Below, one piece after another: positions 1 through 8,753 of a DNA stretch of 64,000 nt. Below the pieces are notes generated by a model that was not told the origin of the DNA, made no database searches, and saw only the letters and a program-made list of their open reading frames with translations. Source of the stretch: Sphingomonas aurantiaca (GTDB taxonomy: Bacteria; Pseudomonadota; Alphaproteobacteria; Sphingomonadales; Sphingomonadaceae); the NCBI RefSeq assembly GCF_003050705.1, contig NZ_QAOG01000001.1, positions 186,001-250,000 on the forward strand. The letters are read 5' to 3'. The stretch's first letter is position 1. Each line of letters starts with the position of its first letter. Position numbers and translations under genes: made by a program.

Positions 1-1
1 C

Positions 2-286
2 GTCAGCCATACGCCGATCGAGGTCGAGGCGCTCGCCCGGTTGCAGGCGGCGGGCGACTGGGTCGATCTCGGCCGCCGCTTTCACCCGGCGCCCGCGCGG
101 CTCTACACCTGGTGGAGCTACCGCGCGAAGGATTGGGAGGCGTCGGATCGCGGGCGGCGGCTCGATCACATGTGGGCCACCGGTGCGGCCGCGGACGCCG
201 CGGTCGAGCATCACGTATATGAGCGGTGCCGCAGTTGGCTGAAGCCCTCCGACCACATCCCGATCCTCACCGAGTTCGCGTTTTGA
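2..286 (+). CDS. xth: Exodeoxyribonuclease III, C-terminal part (5' truncated by window edge)
   Basis: The last 94 residues of an endonuclease/exonuclease/phosphatase-fold AP endonuclease. Exodeoxyribonuclease III removes abasic sites and 3' blocks during base-excision repair. The frame is open from base 2. Recognisable pieces are W-W-S-Y-R, the L-D-H-M-W-A-T strand, and the terminal S-D-H-I-P-I-L motif, which carries the catalytic Asp-His pair of the family. The start and the metal-binding N-terminal half lie outside the window. Its stop TGA overlaps the proposed TTG start of ribA, so the two are probably co-transcribed. Confidence 0.9.
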   Translation, partial: VSHTPIEVEALARLQAAGDWVDLGRRFHPAPARLYTWWSYRAKDWEASDRGRRLDHMWATGAAADAAVEHHVYERCRSWLKPSDHIPILTEFAF

Positions 287-1329
287 GCGATCCGCGCGCT
301 GCGGCCCGCGCGGTGGACGCGTTGCGGCGCGGGTGGCCGATCGCGATCGACGGGCTGGTCCTGCTCGCGGTCGAGACGGCGGATGCAGCGCGGCTGGCGG
401 CGTTCGATCCGGACGCGACGGGGGGCGTGCTGATCTCGTCGGGGCGCGCCGCGACGTTGAAGCTGGCGAACCAGCTGGCCGCCGCGGATCCGACCGAGCC
501 CGTGCTGGTCGATCGCGCGCCGTGGATCGACTTTGCCGCGGCGACCGCGCTGGCCGATCCGCAATTCGACCTGGCGACACCGATGAAGGGGCCGTTCCGG
601 ACGGTCCCGGTGGCCGATCCGCAGGCGGCCGCGGCGGCGCTGCGGCTCGCGCGGATCGCCGGGCTGTTGCCCGCCTTCTTCCTCGGCACCGGCGAGCCCG
701 AGGTGGCGATCGCCCACGCCGATATCGATGCGCACGAGGATGCGACCCGCCTGACTCTCGCGACGCGCGCGCGGCTGCCGGTCGAGGGCGCGGAGGATGC
801 GGAGATCGTCGCGTTCCGCAGCCCCGAAAGCGGCGACGAACATATTGCGTTGCTGATCGGCCAGCCCAATGGCGAGCCGCCGCTCGTCCGGCTGCATAGC
901 GAGTGCCTGACGGGCGACGTGCTCGGCAGCCTGAAGTGTGATTGCGGGCCGCAGTTGCACGCCGCGATCCATGCGATTCGCGACAGTGGCTGGGGTATCC
1001 TGCTGTATCTGCGGCAGGAGGGGCGCGGGATCGGGCTGGTCAACAAGCTGCGCGCCTATGCGTTGCAGGACCAGGGCTATGATACGGTCGATGCCAACAC
1101 ACGGCTGGGCTTTGCGGTCGATGCGCGCGATTTCGGCGTGGCGGCGCGGATGCTGACGTTGCTCGGGCAGCGCGAGGTGCGGTTGCTGACGAACAACCCG
1201 GCCAAGGTCGCCGGGCTGGCGGCGGCGGGCGTGACGGTGATCGAGCGCGTGCCGCATTTCTTGCCGTCCAATCCGCATAACGCGCAGTATCTCGCGACGA
1301 AGCGCGACCGCACGGGGCACCAGTTCTGA
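283..1329 (+). CDS. ribA: GTP cyclohydrolase II (RibA) with RibB-like N-terminal region
   Basis: Opens GTP to 2,5-diamino-6-ribosylamino-pyrimidinone phosphate, the first step of riboflavin synthesis. The C-terminal half has the zinc ligands in H-S-E-C-L-T-G-D ... L-K-C-D-C-G, then the R-Q-E-G-R-G-I-G-L loop and L-L-T-N-N-P, all diagnostic of RibA. The first ~170 residues resemble a degenerate DHBP synthase (RibB) domain; the acidic active-site stretch of RibB is not obvious, so it is probably inactive (inference). An ATG at 226 is in frame but would overlap xth by 61 bases. I prefer TTG at 283, which overlaps the xth stop (TTGA) and gives 348 residues. The start is uncertain. Confidence 0.92.
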   Translation: MSDPRAAARAVDALRRGWPIAIDGLVLLAVETADAARLAAFDPDATGGVLISSGRAATLKLANQLAAADPTEPVLVDRAPWIDFAAATALADPQFDLATPMKGPFRTVPVADPQAAAAALRLARIAGLLPAFFLGTGEPEVAIAHADIDAHEDATRLTLATRARLPVEGAEDAEIVAFRSPESGDEHIALLIGQPNGEPPLVRLHSECLTGDVLGSLKCDCGPQLHAAIHAIRDSGWGILLYLRQEGRGIGLVNKLRAYALQDQGYDTVDANTRLGFAVDARDFGVAARMLTLLGQREVRLLTNNPAKVAGLAAAGVTVIERVPHFLPSNPHNAQYLATKRDRTGHQF

Positions 1330-1361
1330 CCGACATCCCGCCTTCCAGGCGCCTGATCGTC

Positions 1362-1838
1362 GTGTTCGGCGCGGCGGTCCGTCCCGACGGCCGCCCGAGC
1401 CCGACGCTCGCGCGACGGATCGCGTTCGCGGCGGCGGCGGCGGCGCGCTATGTCGATGCGGACCTGTTCTGCTCGGGCGCGAAGGGCGCGCATGGGCCTT
1501 CCGAGGCGTCGGTGATGGCGGAAATGCTGGCCGAGACGGTCGACCGGTCGCGGATCCATCTCGACGAGGCGAGCGTCGATACGTTGCAGAGCGTGGTCGC
1601 CGCGACCGCGTTCGCGCGTGCGGGCGACTATGCGCAGTGCATGATCTGTACTGACGGCTATCACCAGCCGCGGATCCGCATGCTGTTCACGATGCTGGGG
1701 ATGCCCGCGAGCGCGATCCATGTGCCGCATGGCGGGAGCCGTCGGTATCAGCTGAAGATGCGGACTCGGGAAGCGGCGGCGATCCCGTATGACCTGGTCG
1801 CGGGGATCGGCGCGATCTGGCGGCGTAAGCGGGGCTAA
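1362..1838 (+). CDS. YdcF/DUF218-family protein
   Basis: A DUF218-type alpha/beta protein of about 158 residues. Visible family features are an N-terminal hydrophobic strand ending in F-G-A-A-V, a conserved Arg after it, C-S-G-A-K-G followed by S-E-A, then D-T-L-Q-S-V and a T-D-G-Y-H-Q-P-R strand where the family has a Tyr-His followed by Arg. The family is linked to cell-envelope metabolism but the substrate is unknown. No transmembrane segment is present, so this one is probably cytosolic. The first strand (L-I-V-V-F-G) extends upstream of the GTG at 1362, so the true start may lie nearer 1330 at a non-ATG codon. It directly follows ribA. Confidence 0.7.
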   Translation: MFGAAVRPDGRPSPTLARRIAFAAAAAARYVDADLFCSGAKGAHGPSEASVMAEMLAETVDRSRIHLDEASVDTLQSVVAATAFARAGDYAQCMICTDGYHQPRIRMLFTMLGMPASAIHVPHGGSRRYQLKMRTREAAAIPYDLVAGIGAIWRRKRG

Positions 1839-1891
1839 CCGCTACTGCGGACGCGGCCGCTTTGCGTCTGCGCATTTCTCAAGCGGGGACC

Positions 1892-1990
1892 TCCCCGGCG
1901 AAGGCCGGGGTCCAGTTGGGAAGGCCGATGTAACGAAGGTCCGTCCGCCGTTTTGGCCGTTCCCCGACTGGGCCCCGGCCTTCGCCGGGG
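1892..1990. repeat. REP-like palindromic element (CCCCGGCGAAGGCCGGGG family)
   Basis: Two inverted arms, each containing CCCCGGCGAAGGCCGGGG or its complement followed by a CCAGTTGGG-like stretch, flank a ~40-base centre. The same family recurs at 52391-52500. It sits between the DUF218 gene and the convergent HAD gene and may help terminate both. The right arm runs into an abnormal G homopolymer. Confidence 0.75.
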
Positions 1991-2050
1991 GGGGGGGGGG
2001 GGGCTTTTTTCCCCAACCCAAAAAACCGGGGGGGGGGGGGGGGGGGGGGG
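1987..2050. other. Long G homopolymers, possible sequence error
   Basis: A run of 17 G (1987-2003) and one of 23 G (2028-2050) flank a short C/A/T stretch. The piece CCCCAACCCAAAAAACCGGG resembles a corrupted copy of the CCCCAACGTCAAGAACCGGG that follows it. Nothing similar occurs elsewhere in the window. It lies in the intergenic gap before the HAD gene and does not affect a reading frame. Confidence 0.6.
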
Positions 2051-2086
2051 AGCTATTGTCCCCAACGTCAAGAACCGGGGGCGAGC

Positions 2087-2749
2087 TTATCCCAGCAGTC
2101 GCGCGACGTCGTCGAAGCTGTCGGCCAGCGCGTCGACGCCGATCGCCTTCAGCCGTGCGCCATGGTCTGCGTTGCAATGCGAGCCGGCGGACAGGCCGAT
2201 GACATAGCCGCCCGACGCCACCGCACCGGTCGCGCCGACGGGGGAGTCTTCGAGGATCGCAGCCCGCGTGATGTCGACGCCGAGCTGGCGCGCGCCGAAC
2301 AGGTACAGATCGGGCGCGGGCTTGCCGTTCGTCACATGCTCGCGGCCGCTGTAGAGATGGTCGCCGAACGCATCGCGCAGGCCGATATGCTCGAGATGGC
2401 GCGCGATCCAGCTGACCGGGCTCGACGAGACGATCGCCTTGGGCAGGTCGGCGGGGAGCGACCGGACGAACGCCACCGCCCCCTCGATCGCGTCGACGCC
2501 CGCGGCCATGACGCGCGCGTCCTCGGCTCGCCGCGCGGCGTAGAACTCGTCGGGGAGCGGCCGGTCGATCCAGCGCTCGATCGCGTCGATGAACTGCGGC
2601 CCGGCGAGTCCCATGAAGTTCGCCATCGATTCGTCGGCGGTCGTCGGATGGCCCGCGGCGGTGAGCCACTCCGCGATGTGTCGGTTGCCGACGGCTTCGC
2701 TGTCGATCAGGACGCCGTCAAAGTCGAACAGCAATGCGTCGAAGTTCAT
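2087..2749 (-). CDS. HAD-superfamily phosphatase, beta-phosphoglucomutase/GPH-like
   Basis: A 220-residue haloacid-dehalogenase hydrolase. Motif I is D-F-D-G-V-L-I-D (residues 9-16, nucleophile Asp9, acid/base Asp11). Motif II is I-V-S-S-S-P, the conserved Lys is in N-G-K-P-A-P-D, and motif IV is L-E-D-S-P-V-G. The helical cap follows motif I, as in the subclass that includes phosphoglycolate phosphatase and beta-phosphoglucomutase. The substrate cannot be assigned. The ATG overlaps the stop of yggS by 4 bases (ATGA), so the two form an operon. Confidence 0.88.
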   Translation of the reverse strand: MNFDALLFDFDGVLIDSEAVGNRHIAEWLTAAGHPTTADESMANFMGLAGPQFIDAIERWIDRPLPDEFYAARRAEDARVMAAGVDAIEGAVAFVRSLPADLPKAIVSSSPVSWIARHLEHIGLRDAFGDHLYSGREHVTNGKPAPDLYLFGARQLGVDITRAAILEDSPVGATGAVASGGYVIGLSAGSHCNADHGARLKAIGVDALADSFDDVARLLG

Positions 2750-3420
2750 GCCGCGACGCCCCGCGCGCCGAACAGCGCACTGCCGATGCGGACATGCGTC
2801 GCACCGATCGTCACCGCGGTCTCGAAATCGTCGGACATGCCCATGCTGAGCCCGGTCAGCCCGGACTCGCGCGCGAGCTTGGCGAGGAGCGCGAAATAGG
2901 GTGCGGGTTCGATATCGGCGGGCGGCAGGCACATCAGCCCGGCGATCGGCAGCCCGGCGGCGCGCGCTTTTTCGAGCAAAGCGGGCAGATCGGCAATCGC
3001 GCAGCCGCCCTTTTGCGGTTCGTCGCCGATATTGACCTGGAGGAAACAGTCGGGTCGCCGATCGCCCGCGGCCATCGCCTTGCCCAGCGCCTCGACCAGC
3101 GAGGGGCGATCGACCGCGTGGATGCAGTCGAACAACGCGACCGCCTCGGCGGCCTTGTTCGACTGGAGCTGGCCGATCAAATGGAGCTCGACGTCGGGAT
3201 AGGCCGCGCGCAGGGCGGGCCATTTCTCCGCCGCCTCCTGAACGCGATTCTCGCCGAATGCGCGCTGGCCCTGTTCAAGCAGCGGCGTAATCGCCTCGGC
3301 GGGGTGCGTCTTGGAGACCGCGATCAGCGTGACGTCGCTCACGCGGCGATCGGCGATGTCGGCGGCCTTGGCGATCCGGGTGCGGATGGACTCGAGCGGC
3401 GTGGTGTCGTCAGATGTCAT
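2746..3420 (-). CDS. YggS-family pyridoxal phosphate homeostasis protein
   Basis: A single-domain alanine-racemase-N-like PLP-binding protein (PLPBP/YggS) of 224 residues. The PLP lysine is in L-I-A-V-S-K-T-H-P. F-G-E-N-R-V-Q-E, H-L-I-G-Q-L-Q-S-N-K, M-C-L-P and S-M-G-M-S-D-D-F are all diagnostic. These proteins buffer PLP and have no strong enzymatic activity. I start at the ATG at 3420; an in-frame upstream ATG at 3462 would add 14 poorly conserved residues. Its start codon overlaps the region from which the ThiE-like gene diverges. Confidence 0.93.
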   Translation of the reverse strand: MTSDDTTPLESIRTRIAKAADIADRRVSDVTLIAVSKTHPAEAITPLLEQGQRAFGENRVQEAAEKWPALRAAYPDVELHLIGQLQSNKAAEAVALFDCIHAVDRPSLVEALGKAMAAGDRRPDCFLQVNIGDEPQKGGCAIADLPALLEKARAAGLPIAGLMCLPPADIEPAPYFALLAKLARESGLTGLSMGMSDDFETAVTIGATHVRIGSALFGARGVAA

Positions 3421-3442
3421 GGCCCGCGCTATAGGCAGCGAC

Positions 3443-3961
3443 GTGTCGGTCCGAAAGCCCATCCCCGAGCGCTGGTTGATGACCGACGAGCGGATGGGCG
3501 ACGCCTGGTGGCCAGCACTCCGGCGATTGCCGCCCGGATCGGGGGTGGTGTTTCGCCATTACGCGACGGCGACGGCAGAGCGACGCTTGCTGTTGCGACG
3601 GGTTCGACGGCTGGCGCATGCGCGGCGACTAGTGCTGGTGGTGGCCGGGACCTCGACGATTCGCACCGACGGCGTTCATGGTGGCGCACGCACGCGCGGG
3701 ATCAGGACGTGGCCGGCGCATTGCCGGGGCGAGGCCTTGGCAGGCGAGCGCGCGGGGGCCGATGCGTTGTTCGTGTCGCCGGTCTACGCGACGCGATCGC
3801 ATGAGCGCGCGGTTGGGTTGGGTCCGGCGCGGGCCGTTCGGATCGCGCGTGGGCTCGGTACGAAGGTCGTGGCGCTGGGCGGGATGGACGCGGCGCGGTG
3901 GCGACGGATCCGGCGGTTCGGGTTCCATGGCTGGGCCGCGATCGATGCCTGGATGCGCTAG
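3443..3961 (+). CDS. Short ThiE/TenI-like thiamine phosphate synthase family protein
   Basis: About 172 residues with the N-terminal L-M-T-D-E-R, G-V-V-F-R-H-Y, D-G-V-H-G-G, G-A-D-A-L-F-V-S-P-V-Y-A-T-R-S-H and V-V-A-L-G-G-M-D segments of the TIM-barrel thiamine phosphate synthase family. ThiE is normally ~210 residues, so about one barrel unit is shortened, and the middle is Arg-rich. It may be a divergent or non-catalytic member (inference). The start is either GTG 3443 or ATG 3419; the latter would overlap the divergent yggS start codon. No TPP riboswitch is visible. Confidence 0.65.
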   Translation: MSVRKPIPERWLMTDERMGDAWWPALRRLPPGSGVVFRHYATATAERRLLLRRVRRLAHARRLVLVVAGTSTIRTDGVHGGARTRGIRTWPAHCRGEALAGERAGADALFVSPVYATRSHERAVGLGPARAVRIARGLGTKVVALGGMDAARWRRIRRFGFHGWAAIDAWMR

Positions 3962-3994
3962 GGTTGGCGAGGAGGTCGGCTAGCGCCCCCTCCC

Positions 3995-4080
3995 CCGTCA
4001 TCCCAGCGCACGCTGGAATCTTGTCGTTTGGCGGGCGTCGCGAGCCACGAGGGATACCCCAGCTTTCGCTGGGGTGACGG
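3995..4080. repeat. REP-like element, GTCATCC type
   Basis: Starts with CCGTCATCCCAGCGCACGCT and ends with AGCTTTCGCTGGGGTGACGG. The outer GTCATCC/GGTGAC inverted ends enclose two smaller hairpins. It fills most of the 217-base gap between the convergent ThiE-like and outer-membrane genes. Related copies lie at 9821, 17008, 19612, 23046, 28778, 46308 and 61848. Confidence 0.8.
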
Positions 4081-4178
4081 TTTTTGATGAGCCCGCGGCA
4101 GTCGGTCTGCAATAAGCACGCGTTCTGCCGCTGTTTGGCAACTGGTCGGCATGCGCTCCGCAAGCCGCGTTACCACGC

Positions 4179-4886
4179 TTAGAAGCGGAAGGCGGTGCCC
4201 AGATAGACGGCTTGGCTGTCGCGGCGGTCGTCATCGACCTTCACGAAGCGCTCGCGGTCCGAGCGGTAGCGGACGCCCGCCGTCACGGCCAGGTTCCGCG
4301 TCAGCGCGTAGGAGCCGCCGAGATCGACCGAGTAACTCGGCATATCCTCGATCAGGTGCGGCGTGTTCGGCAGCGGACGATCGGCGGCAGCCTTGACGGT
4401 GCCGCTGAACCGCTTGGCGCTGTAGCTGATCGCCAGATCGGCCGCCTGGCGGCTGCCCGGCAGGCCGCCGAGATCGAGCTTGTTCACGTCACCCGAGATC
4501 GCGAACCGCTTCCAGCCGACCGACATGCCCAGATTATACGCGATCGGCGCGATGCCGACGGTCGGCGTCGTCGATGCGAGGCTGGCGGTGTTGGCGACGC
4601 CGCGGTTGGTCTGCGCACGGACCGCGACGGTCACCGCGCGATTGTCCTGCCGCGTTTCGGCGGGGGTGAAGCGGAACCGGCCGGCGTCGAAGCCGCCGCG
4701 CGCGAACATCGCGGCAAGGCGGGGATCGGCGGCGGCGGGGGTGAACGATCCGATGCCGCGGACGGCCGCGACGTTGCGCTTGGCGATCCGAGCGGGCTGT
4801 TCGCTGGCGCCGAAGGCGGGCGCGACGATGGCGGCGGTGGCGACAAGCGCCCCGGCAACCACCCCGACAATACCCCCACGCGTCAT
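4179..4886 (-). CDS. Predicted outer-membrane beta-barrel protein of unknown function
   Basis: A 235-residue exported protein. Residues 1-27 form a signal peptide ending in A-P-A-F-G-A. The mature part alternates polar and hydrophobic residues in strand-like blocks such as Y-S-V-D-L-G-G-S-Y-A-L-T and L-A-V-T-A-G-V-R-Y-R, and ends in F-R-F, the C-terminal aromatic typical of barrels handled by the BAM complex. I chose the ATG at 4886 because it places the signal peptide at the N-terminus; the in-frame ATG at 4937 would add a charged leader. No specific porin family is recognised. Confidence 0.7.
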   Translation of the reverse strand: MTRGGIVGVVAGALVATAAIVAPAFGASEQPARIAKRNVAAVRGIGSFTPAAADPRLAAMFARGGFDAGRFRFTPAETRQDNRAVTVAVRAQTNRGVANTASLASTTPTVGIAPIAYNLGMSVGWKRFAISGDVNKLDLGGLPGSRQAADLAISYSAKRFSGTVKAAADRPLPNTPHLIEDMPSYSVDLGGSYALTRNLAVTAGVRYRSDRERFVKVDDDRRDSQAVYLGTAFRF

Positions 4887-5177
4887 CACAACGAATTTGT
4901 CCTTCGAATCCCGTAATCGGATCCTGTTAAACAGCACCTAACATGAATTGATCCGTAGCAAAGGCCGCAGACCTACGCATTATCCCCCATCGTCACCGAA
5001 TTGTCCGACAGTGTTGCAATCAGCACACAGATCGCTGCGATAGCGCTACCGATCGGGGCCCGCTCCGCTGCCGAAGCGATCCCCGCGCCGACGCTCGTCT
5101 GCCTATGTGGCGTCTGCTTGCGGGCGCGCGGGCACGCCTGTAGAGCAAGGGCTGATTTTCTTGCCAGGATGATGCCC

Positions 5178-5609
5178 ATGTTCCGCCGCTCGCGTATCGC
5201 AGTCGTGCTGTTTGCCCTGCCTCTCGTCGCATGCGGCGGCGGTTCCGCCCGTCCCAAGGCCGATCTGGCGGCTTCGAAGATCACCACGATCGGCGTGAAC
5301 AGCTATCTGTGGCGCGCGAGCCTCGACACGCTGGGCTTCATGCCGCTGCTCCAGACCGATTCCAACGGCGGCGTGATCGTCACCGACTGGTACACCAACC
5401 CGCAGACCCCGACCGAGCGCATGAAGGTGACCGTGTCGATCCTCGATCAGGATCTGCGCGCCGATGCGCTGCGCGTCGCCGCCCTCCGCGAAGTCAATCG
5501 CAACGGCCAGTGGGTGTCGTCGCCGGTCCAGGCCGCGACCACGCAGAAGCTCGAGGATATCATCCTGACCAAGGCTCGCGACCTGCGCCGCGCCTCGATC
5601 GCGGGCTGA
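5178..5609 (+). CDS. DUF3576 lipoprotein
   Basis: A 143-residue predicted lipoprotein. The signal ends in the lipobox L-V-A-C with Cys19. The body shows [19 protein letters not shown] and [10 protein letters not shown], matching the DUF3576 family found upstream of leuS in alphaproteobacteria. The family's function is unknown. Three nearby ATGs exist (5169, 5172, 5178). I prefer 5178 because AGGA lies 8 bases upstream. It is 10 bases from leuS and is probably co-transcribed with leuS-lptE-holA. Confidence 0.85.
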   Translation: MFRRSRIAVVLFALPLVACGGGSARPKADLAASKITTIGVNSYLWRASLDTLGFMPLLQTDSNGGVIVTDWYTNPQTPTERMKVTVSILDQDLRADALRVAALREVNRNGQWVSSPVQAATTQKLEDIILTKARDLRRASIAG

Positions 5610-5619
5610 GGACACACTC

Positions 5620-8226
5620 ATGGCGTCGCGTTTCAATGCGTTGAAGGCGGACGCGGCGTGGCAGAAGGTCTGGGACGAGCGCAAGACGTTCGCCGCTGAC
5701 GATTCTTCGACCAAGCCGCGTTCGTACGTGCTCGAGATGTTCCCCTATCCGTCGGGGCGCATCCATATGGGGCATGTCCGGAACTACACGATGGGCGACG
5801 TGCTCGCGCGGTTCCGTCGGATGAAGGGCATGGAAGTGCTCCATCCGATGGGCTGGGACGCGTTCGGCATGCCCGCCGAGAATGCGGCGATGGAAAAGGG
5901 CGTGCATCCGGGCACCTGGACGCGCGCCAACATCGCGACGATGAAGGCGCAGCTCAAGCGCCTCGGCTTCGCGCTCGACTGGACGCGCGAACTGGCGACG
6001 TGCGAGCCCGATTATTACGGGCATGAACAGGCGCTGTTCCTCGACCTGTTCGCGGCGGGGCTCGTCTATCGCAAGGAATCGGCGGTCAACTGGGATCCGG
6101 TCGACATGACCGTGCTCGCCAACGAGCAGGTGATCGACGGGCGCGGCTGGCGATCGGGCGCGCTGGTCGAGCGGCGCAAGCTGTCGCAGTGGTTCCTCAA
6201 GATCACCGACTTTGCCGACGAGCTGGTCGACGGGCTCGGCGCGCTCGAGCATTGGCCCGACAAGGTCAAGCTGATGCAGGAGAACTGGATCGGCCGCAGC
6301 CAGGGGTTGCAGTTCAAGTTCGCGCTCACTGCTCCCCTCCCGCTTGCGGGAGGGGTCGGGGGAGGGCCTGACACGACCGCGGCGACGGCGATTGGGGAGG
6401 CCTCCCCTACCCTGACCCCTCCCGCAGGCGGGAGGGGAATCGATTCGGTCGACGTGTTCACGACTCGTCCCGACACGATGTTCGGATCGAGCTTCGTCGC
6501 GGTCGCCGCGGATCATCCGATCGCGCGCGCGATCGCTGAGACGAACCCAGATGCGGCTGCGTTCATCGAACTCTGCAAGCGCGGCGGCACCACCGCGGCG
6601 GAGCTCGATACGCAGGAGAAGCTGGGCTTCGACACCGGCATCCGCGCGACGCATCCGCTCGACACGACGTGGCAACTCCCCGTCTACATCGCGAACTTCG
6701 TGCTGATGGACTACGGCACGGGCGCAGTGTTCGGCGTGCCCGCGCACGACCAGCGCGATCTGGATTTCGCGCGCAAATACGACCTGCCGGTCAAGCGCGT
6801 CGTCTCCGAAGGCGATGACGAGGCTCCCGTGTTCGTCGGCGACACCGCCTGGACGGGTGCCGGCGCTCTGGTGAACTCGCACTTCCTCGACGGGATGGAT
6901 ATCGAGGACGCCAAGCGCACCGTGATCGAGCGCGCCGAGGGCGAAGGCTGGGGCAAGGGCACGACCGTGTTCCGCCTGCGCGACTGGGGCGTCAGCCGCC
7001 AGCGGTATTGGGGCACGCCGATCCCGATCATCCACTGCGACGCGTGCGGCGCGGTGCCGGTGCCCAAGGACCAGCTTCCGATCGTGTTGCCCGAGGACGT
7101 CTCGTTCGACATCCCCGGCAACCCGCTCGATCGCCATCCGACGTGGAAGAACGTCCCCTGCCCGTCCTGCGGCGGCGCAGCACGGCGCGAGACCGATACG
7201 CTCGACACGTTCGTCGATTCGTCGTGGTATTTCATCCGCTTCGCCAGCCAGCCGGACGCAAAGCCGTTCGACCGGACGGGCGCGGAGAAGTGGCTACCGG
7301 TCAACCAGTATATCGGCGGCGTCGAGCATGCGATCCTGCATCTGCTCTACGCGCGCTTCTGGACGCGCGCGCTGAAGCATATCGGCATGCTCGACATCGC
7401 CGAGCCGTTTGCCGGGCTGTTCACGCAAGGCATGGTCACGCACGAGACGTACAAGTCCGCGGACGGCCGCTGGCTCGGCCCTGACGACGTGCGCGACGGC
7501 ATCGAGATCGCGACGGGTGACGCGATCACCGTCGGTCGCATCGAGAAGATGTCGAAGTCGAAGAAGAACGTGGTCGATCCCGAGCCGATCGTCGACCAGT
7601 ACGGCGCCGACGCGGTGCGCTGGTTCGTGCTCTCCGACTCGCCGCCCGAGCGCGATCTGCCCTGGAGCGAATCGGGTATCGAAGGCGCGTGGCGGTTCGT
7701 GCAGCGTCTCTGGCGTCTGATAGAGTCCGACGGTGCCGCCAAGGCCGAGGGCGACGACATCGCGTTGCGCAAGCTCTGCCACCGGACGACCGTCGGTATC
7801 GAGAGCGATATCAATGCCTTGCAGTTCAACAAGGCCGTCGCACGGCTCTATTCCTTGTGCAGCGCGATCGAGAAGGCGGCGCCCTCCGCGGATCGCGAAG
7901 AGGCGGTCCGCACGCTGCTGCTGCTCGTCAGCCCGATGGTCCCGCACGTCGCCGAGGAAGCCTGGGCGACCGCGGGGAATGACGGCCTGATCGCCGACGC
8001 CGCCTGGCCGATCGTCGATCCGGCGATGCTGGTCGACGACGAGGTCACGATCGCGGTGCAGGTCAACGGCAAGCTGCGCGATACGCTGGTGTTCCCCAAG
8101 GGCGCCCCGAAGGACGCGGTCGAGGCGGCCGCGCTCGCCTCGGAGAAGATCGTCCGCCTGCTCGAGGGCAAAGCGCCCCGGAAAGTGATCGTCGTGCCCG
8201 ACCGTCTCGTGAACATCGTCGCATGA
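5620..8226 (+). CDS. leuS: Leucyl-tRNA synthetase with in-frame palindromic insertion
   Basis: Charges tRNA-Leu. This class I synthetase of 868 residues has the HIGH motif H-M-G-H at 49-52 and K-M-S-K-S near 643-647. The CP1 editing domain carries T-T-R-P-D-T-M-F and G-H/HDQRD-type residues (A-H-D-Q-R-D). Residues ~239-273, between the N-W-I-G-R-S strand and T-T-R-P-D-T, are Pro/Gly/Ala-rich and absent from E. coli LeuRS. The DNA encoding them (6334-6438) is a nested inverted repeat of the intergenic REP type. The frame stays open and every catalytic motif is intact, so the enzyme should work. The stop overlaps the lptE ATG by 4 bases. Confidence 0.97.
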   Translation: MASRFNALKADAAWQKVWDERKTFAADDSSTKPRSYVLEMFPYPSGRIHMGHVRNYTMGDVLARFRRMKGMEVLHPMGWDAFGMPAENAAMEKGVHPGTWTRANIATMKAQLKRLGFALDWTRELATCEPDYYGHEQALFLDLFAAGLVYRKESAVNWDPVDMTVLANEQVIDGRGWRSGALVERRKLSQWFLKITDFADELVDGLGALEHWPDKVKLMQENWIGRSQGLQFKFALTAPLPLAGGVGGGPDTTAATAIGEASPTLTPPAGGRGIDSVDVFTTRPDTMFGSSFVAVAADHPIARAIAETNPDAAAFIELCKRGGTTAAELDTQEKLGFDTGIRATHPLDTTWQLPVYIANFVLMDYGTGAVFGVPAHDQRDLDFARKYDLPVKRVVSEGDDEAPVFVGDTAWTGAGALVNSHFLDGMDIEDAKRTVIERAEGEGWGKGTTVFRLRDWGVSRQRYWGTPIPIIHCDACGAVPVPKDQLPIVLPEDVSFDIPGNPLDRHPTWKNVPCPSCGGAARRETDTLDTFVDSSWYFIRFASQPDAKPFDRTGAEKWLPVNQYIGGVEHAILHLLYARFWTRALKHIGMLDIAEPFAGLFTQGMVTHETYKSADGRWLGPDDVRDGIEIATGDAITVGRIEKMSKSKKNVVDPEPIVDQYGADAVRWFVLSDSPPERDLPWSESGIEGAWRFVQRLWRLIESDGAAKAEGDDIALRKLCHRTTVGIESDINALQFNKAVARLYSLCSAIEKAAPSADREEAVRTLLLLVSPMVPHVAEEAWATAGNDGLIADAAWPIVDPAMLVDDEVTIAVQVNGKLRDTLVFPKGAPKDAVEAAALASEKIVRLLEGKAPRKVIVVPDRLVNIVA
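6334..6438. repeat. REP-like inverted repeat inserted inside leuS
   Basis: The left arm is CCCCTCCCGCTTGCGGGAGG followed by GGTCGGGGGAGG. The right arm is CCTCCCCTACCCTGACC followed by CCTCCCGCAGGCGGGAGGGG. Each arm is itself a hairpin and the two arms are reverse complements apart from small differences. It encodes ~35 residues in frame within the editing-domain junction of LeuRS. A related CCTCCCCCTTGCGGGGGAGG hairpin lies at about 46284-46303 in an intergenic region. Confidence 0.9.
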
Positions 8227-8753
8227 AGCGGCTAGCGATCCTCGGCGCGCTCGCGCTGGCACCGCTCTTGTCCGGCTGCGGGCTGCATCCGCTTTATGCG
8301 GGCGGCAGCAGCGGTCCGGTCGCGGGCGCGCTCGGCCAGGTCGAGATTGCGCCGATCGCGGGCAAGAATGGCTGGCTGATGGCGACGGCTCTCAGAGATC
8401 GCCTGCCCTCGAACGGCGCGCCGGCGCTGTACCGGATCGATATCCGCCTCGACGACCAGATCAGCGGGCTCGGCGTGCGGACCGACGACAGCGTCTCGCG
8501 CGAACGCCGGACGCTGCGCGCGCGCTATCAGCTCGTGCGGATCGGCGACAATTCGGTGCTGCTCGATGCGACCGCGGGATCGGATGCCGGCATCGACGTC
8601 GTCCGCTCCGAATATGCGACGATCGCGGCCGAGAATACCGCGCTCGAACGCCTCTCGGCGATCGTCGCGGACCAGATCGTCGCGCGCATCGCGCTGTACG
8701 CGCGCAATACGCCTGCCGTCGCCGCGGCGCAGGGCACCGCACCGGCGAAGTGA
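8223..8753 (+). CDS. lptE: LPS-assembly lipoprotein LptE
   Basis: The outer-membrane lipoprotein that plugs the LptD barrel and delivers lipopolysaccharide to the cell surface. It has 176 residues. The signal peptide ends L-L-S-G-C-G with the lipidated Cys at 19, followed by G-L-H-P-L-Y, the conserved start of mature LptE. Position supports the call: in many proteobacteria leuS-lptE-holA are consecutive. The ATG overlaps the leuS stop (ATGA) and its own stop overlaps the holA GTG. Confidence 0.92.
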   Translation: MKRLAILGALALAPLLSGCGLHPLYAGGSSGPVAGALGQVEIAPIAGKNGWLMATALRDRLPSNGAPALYRIDIRLDDQISGLGVRTDDSVSRERRTLRARYQLVRIGDNSVLLDATAGSDAGIDVVRSEYATIAAENTALERLSAIVADQIVARIALYARNTPAVAAAQGTAPAK

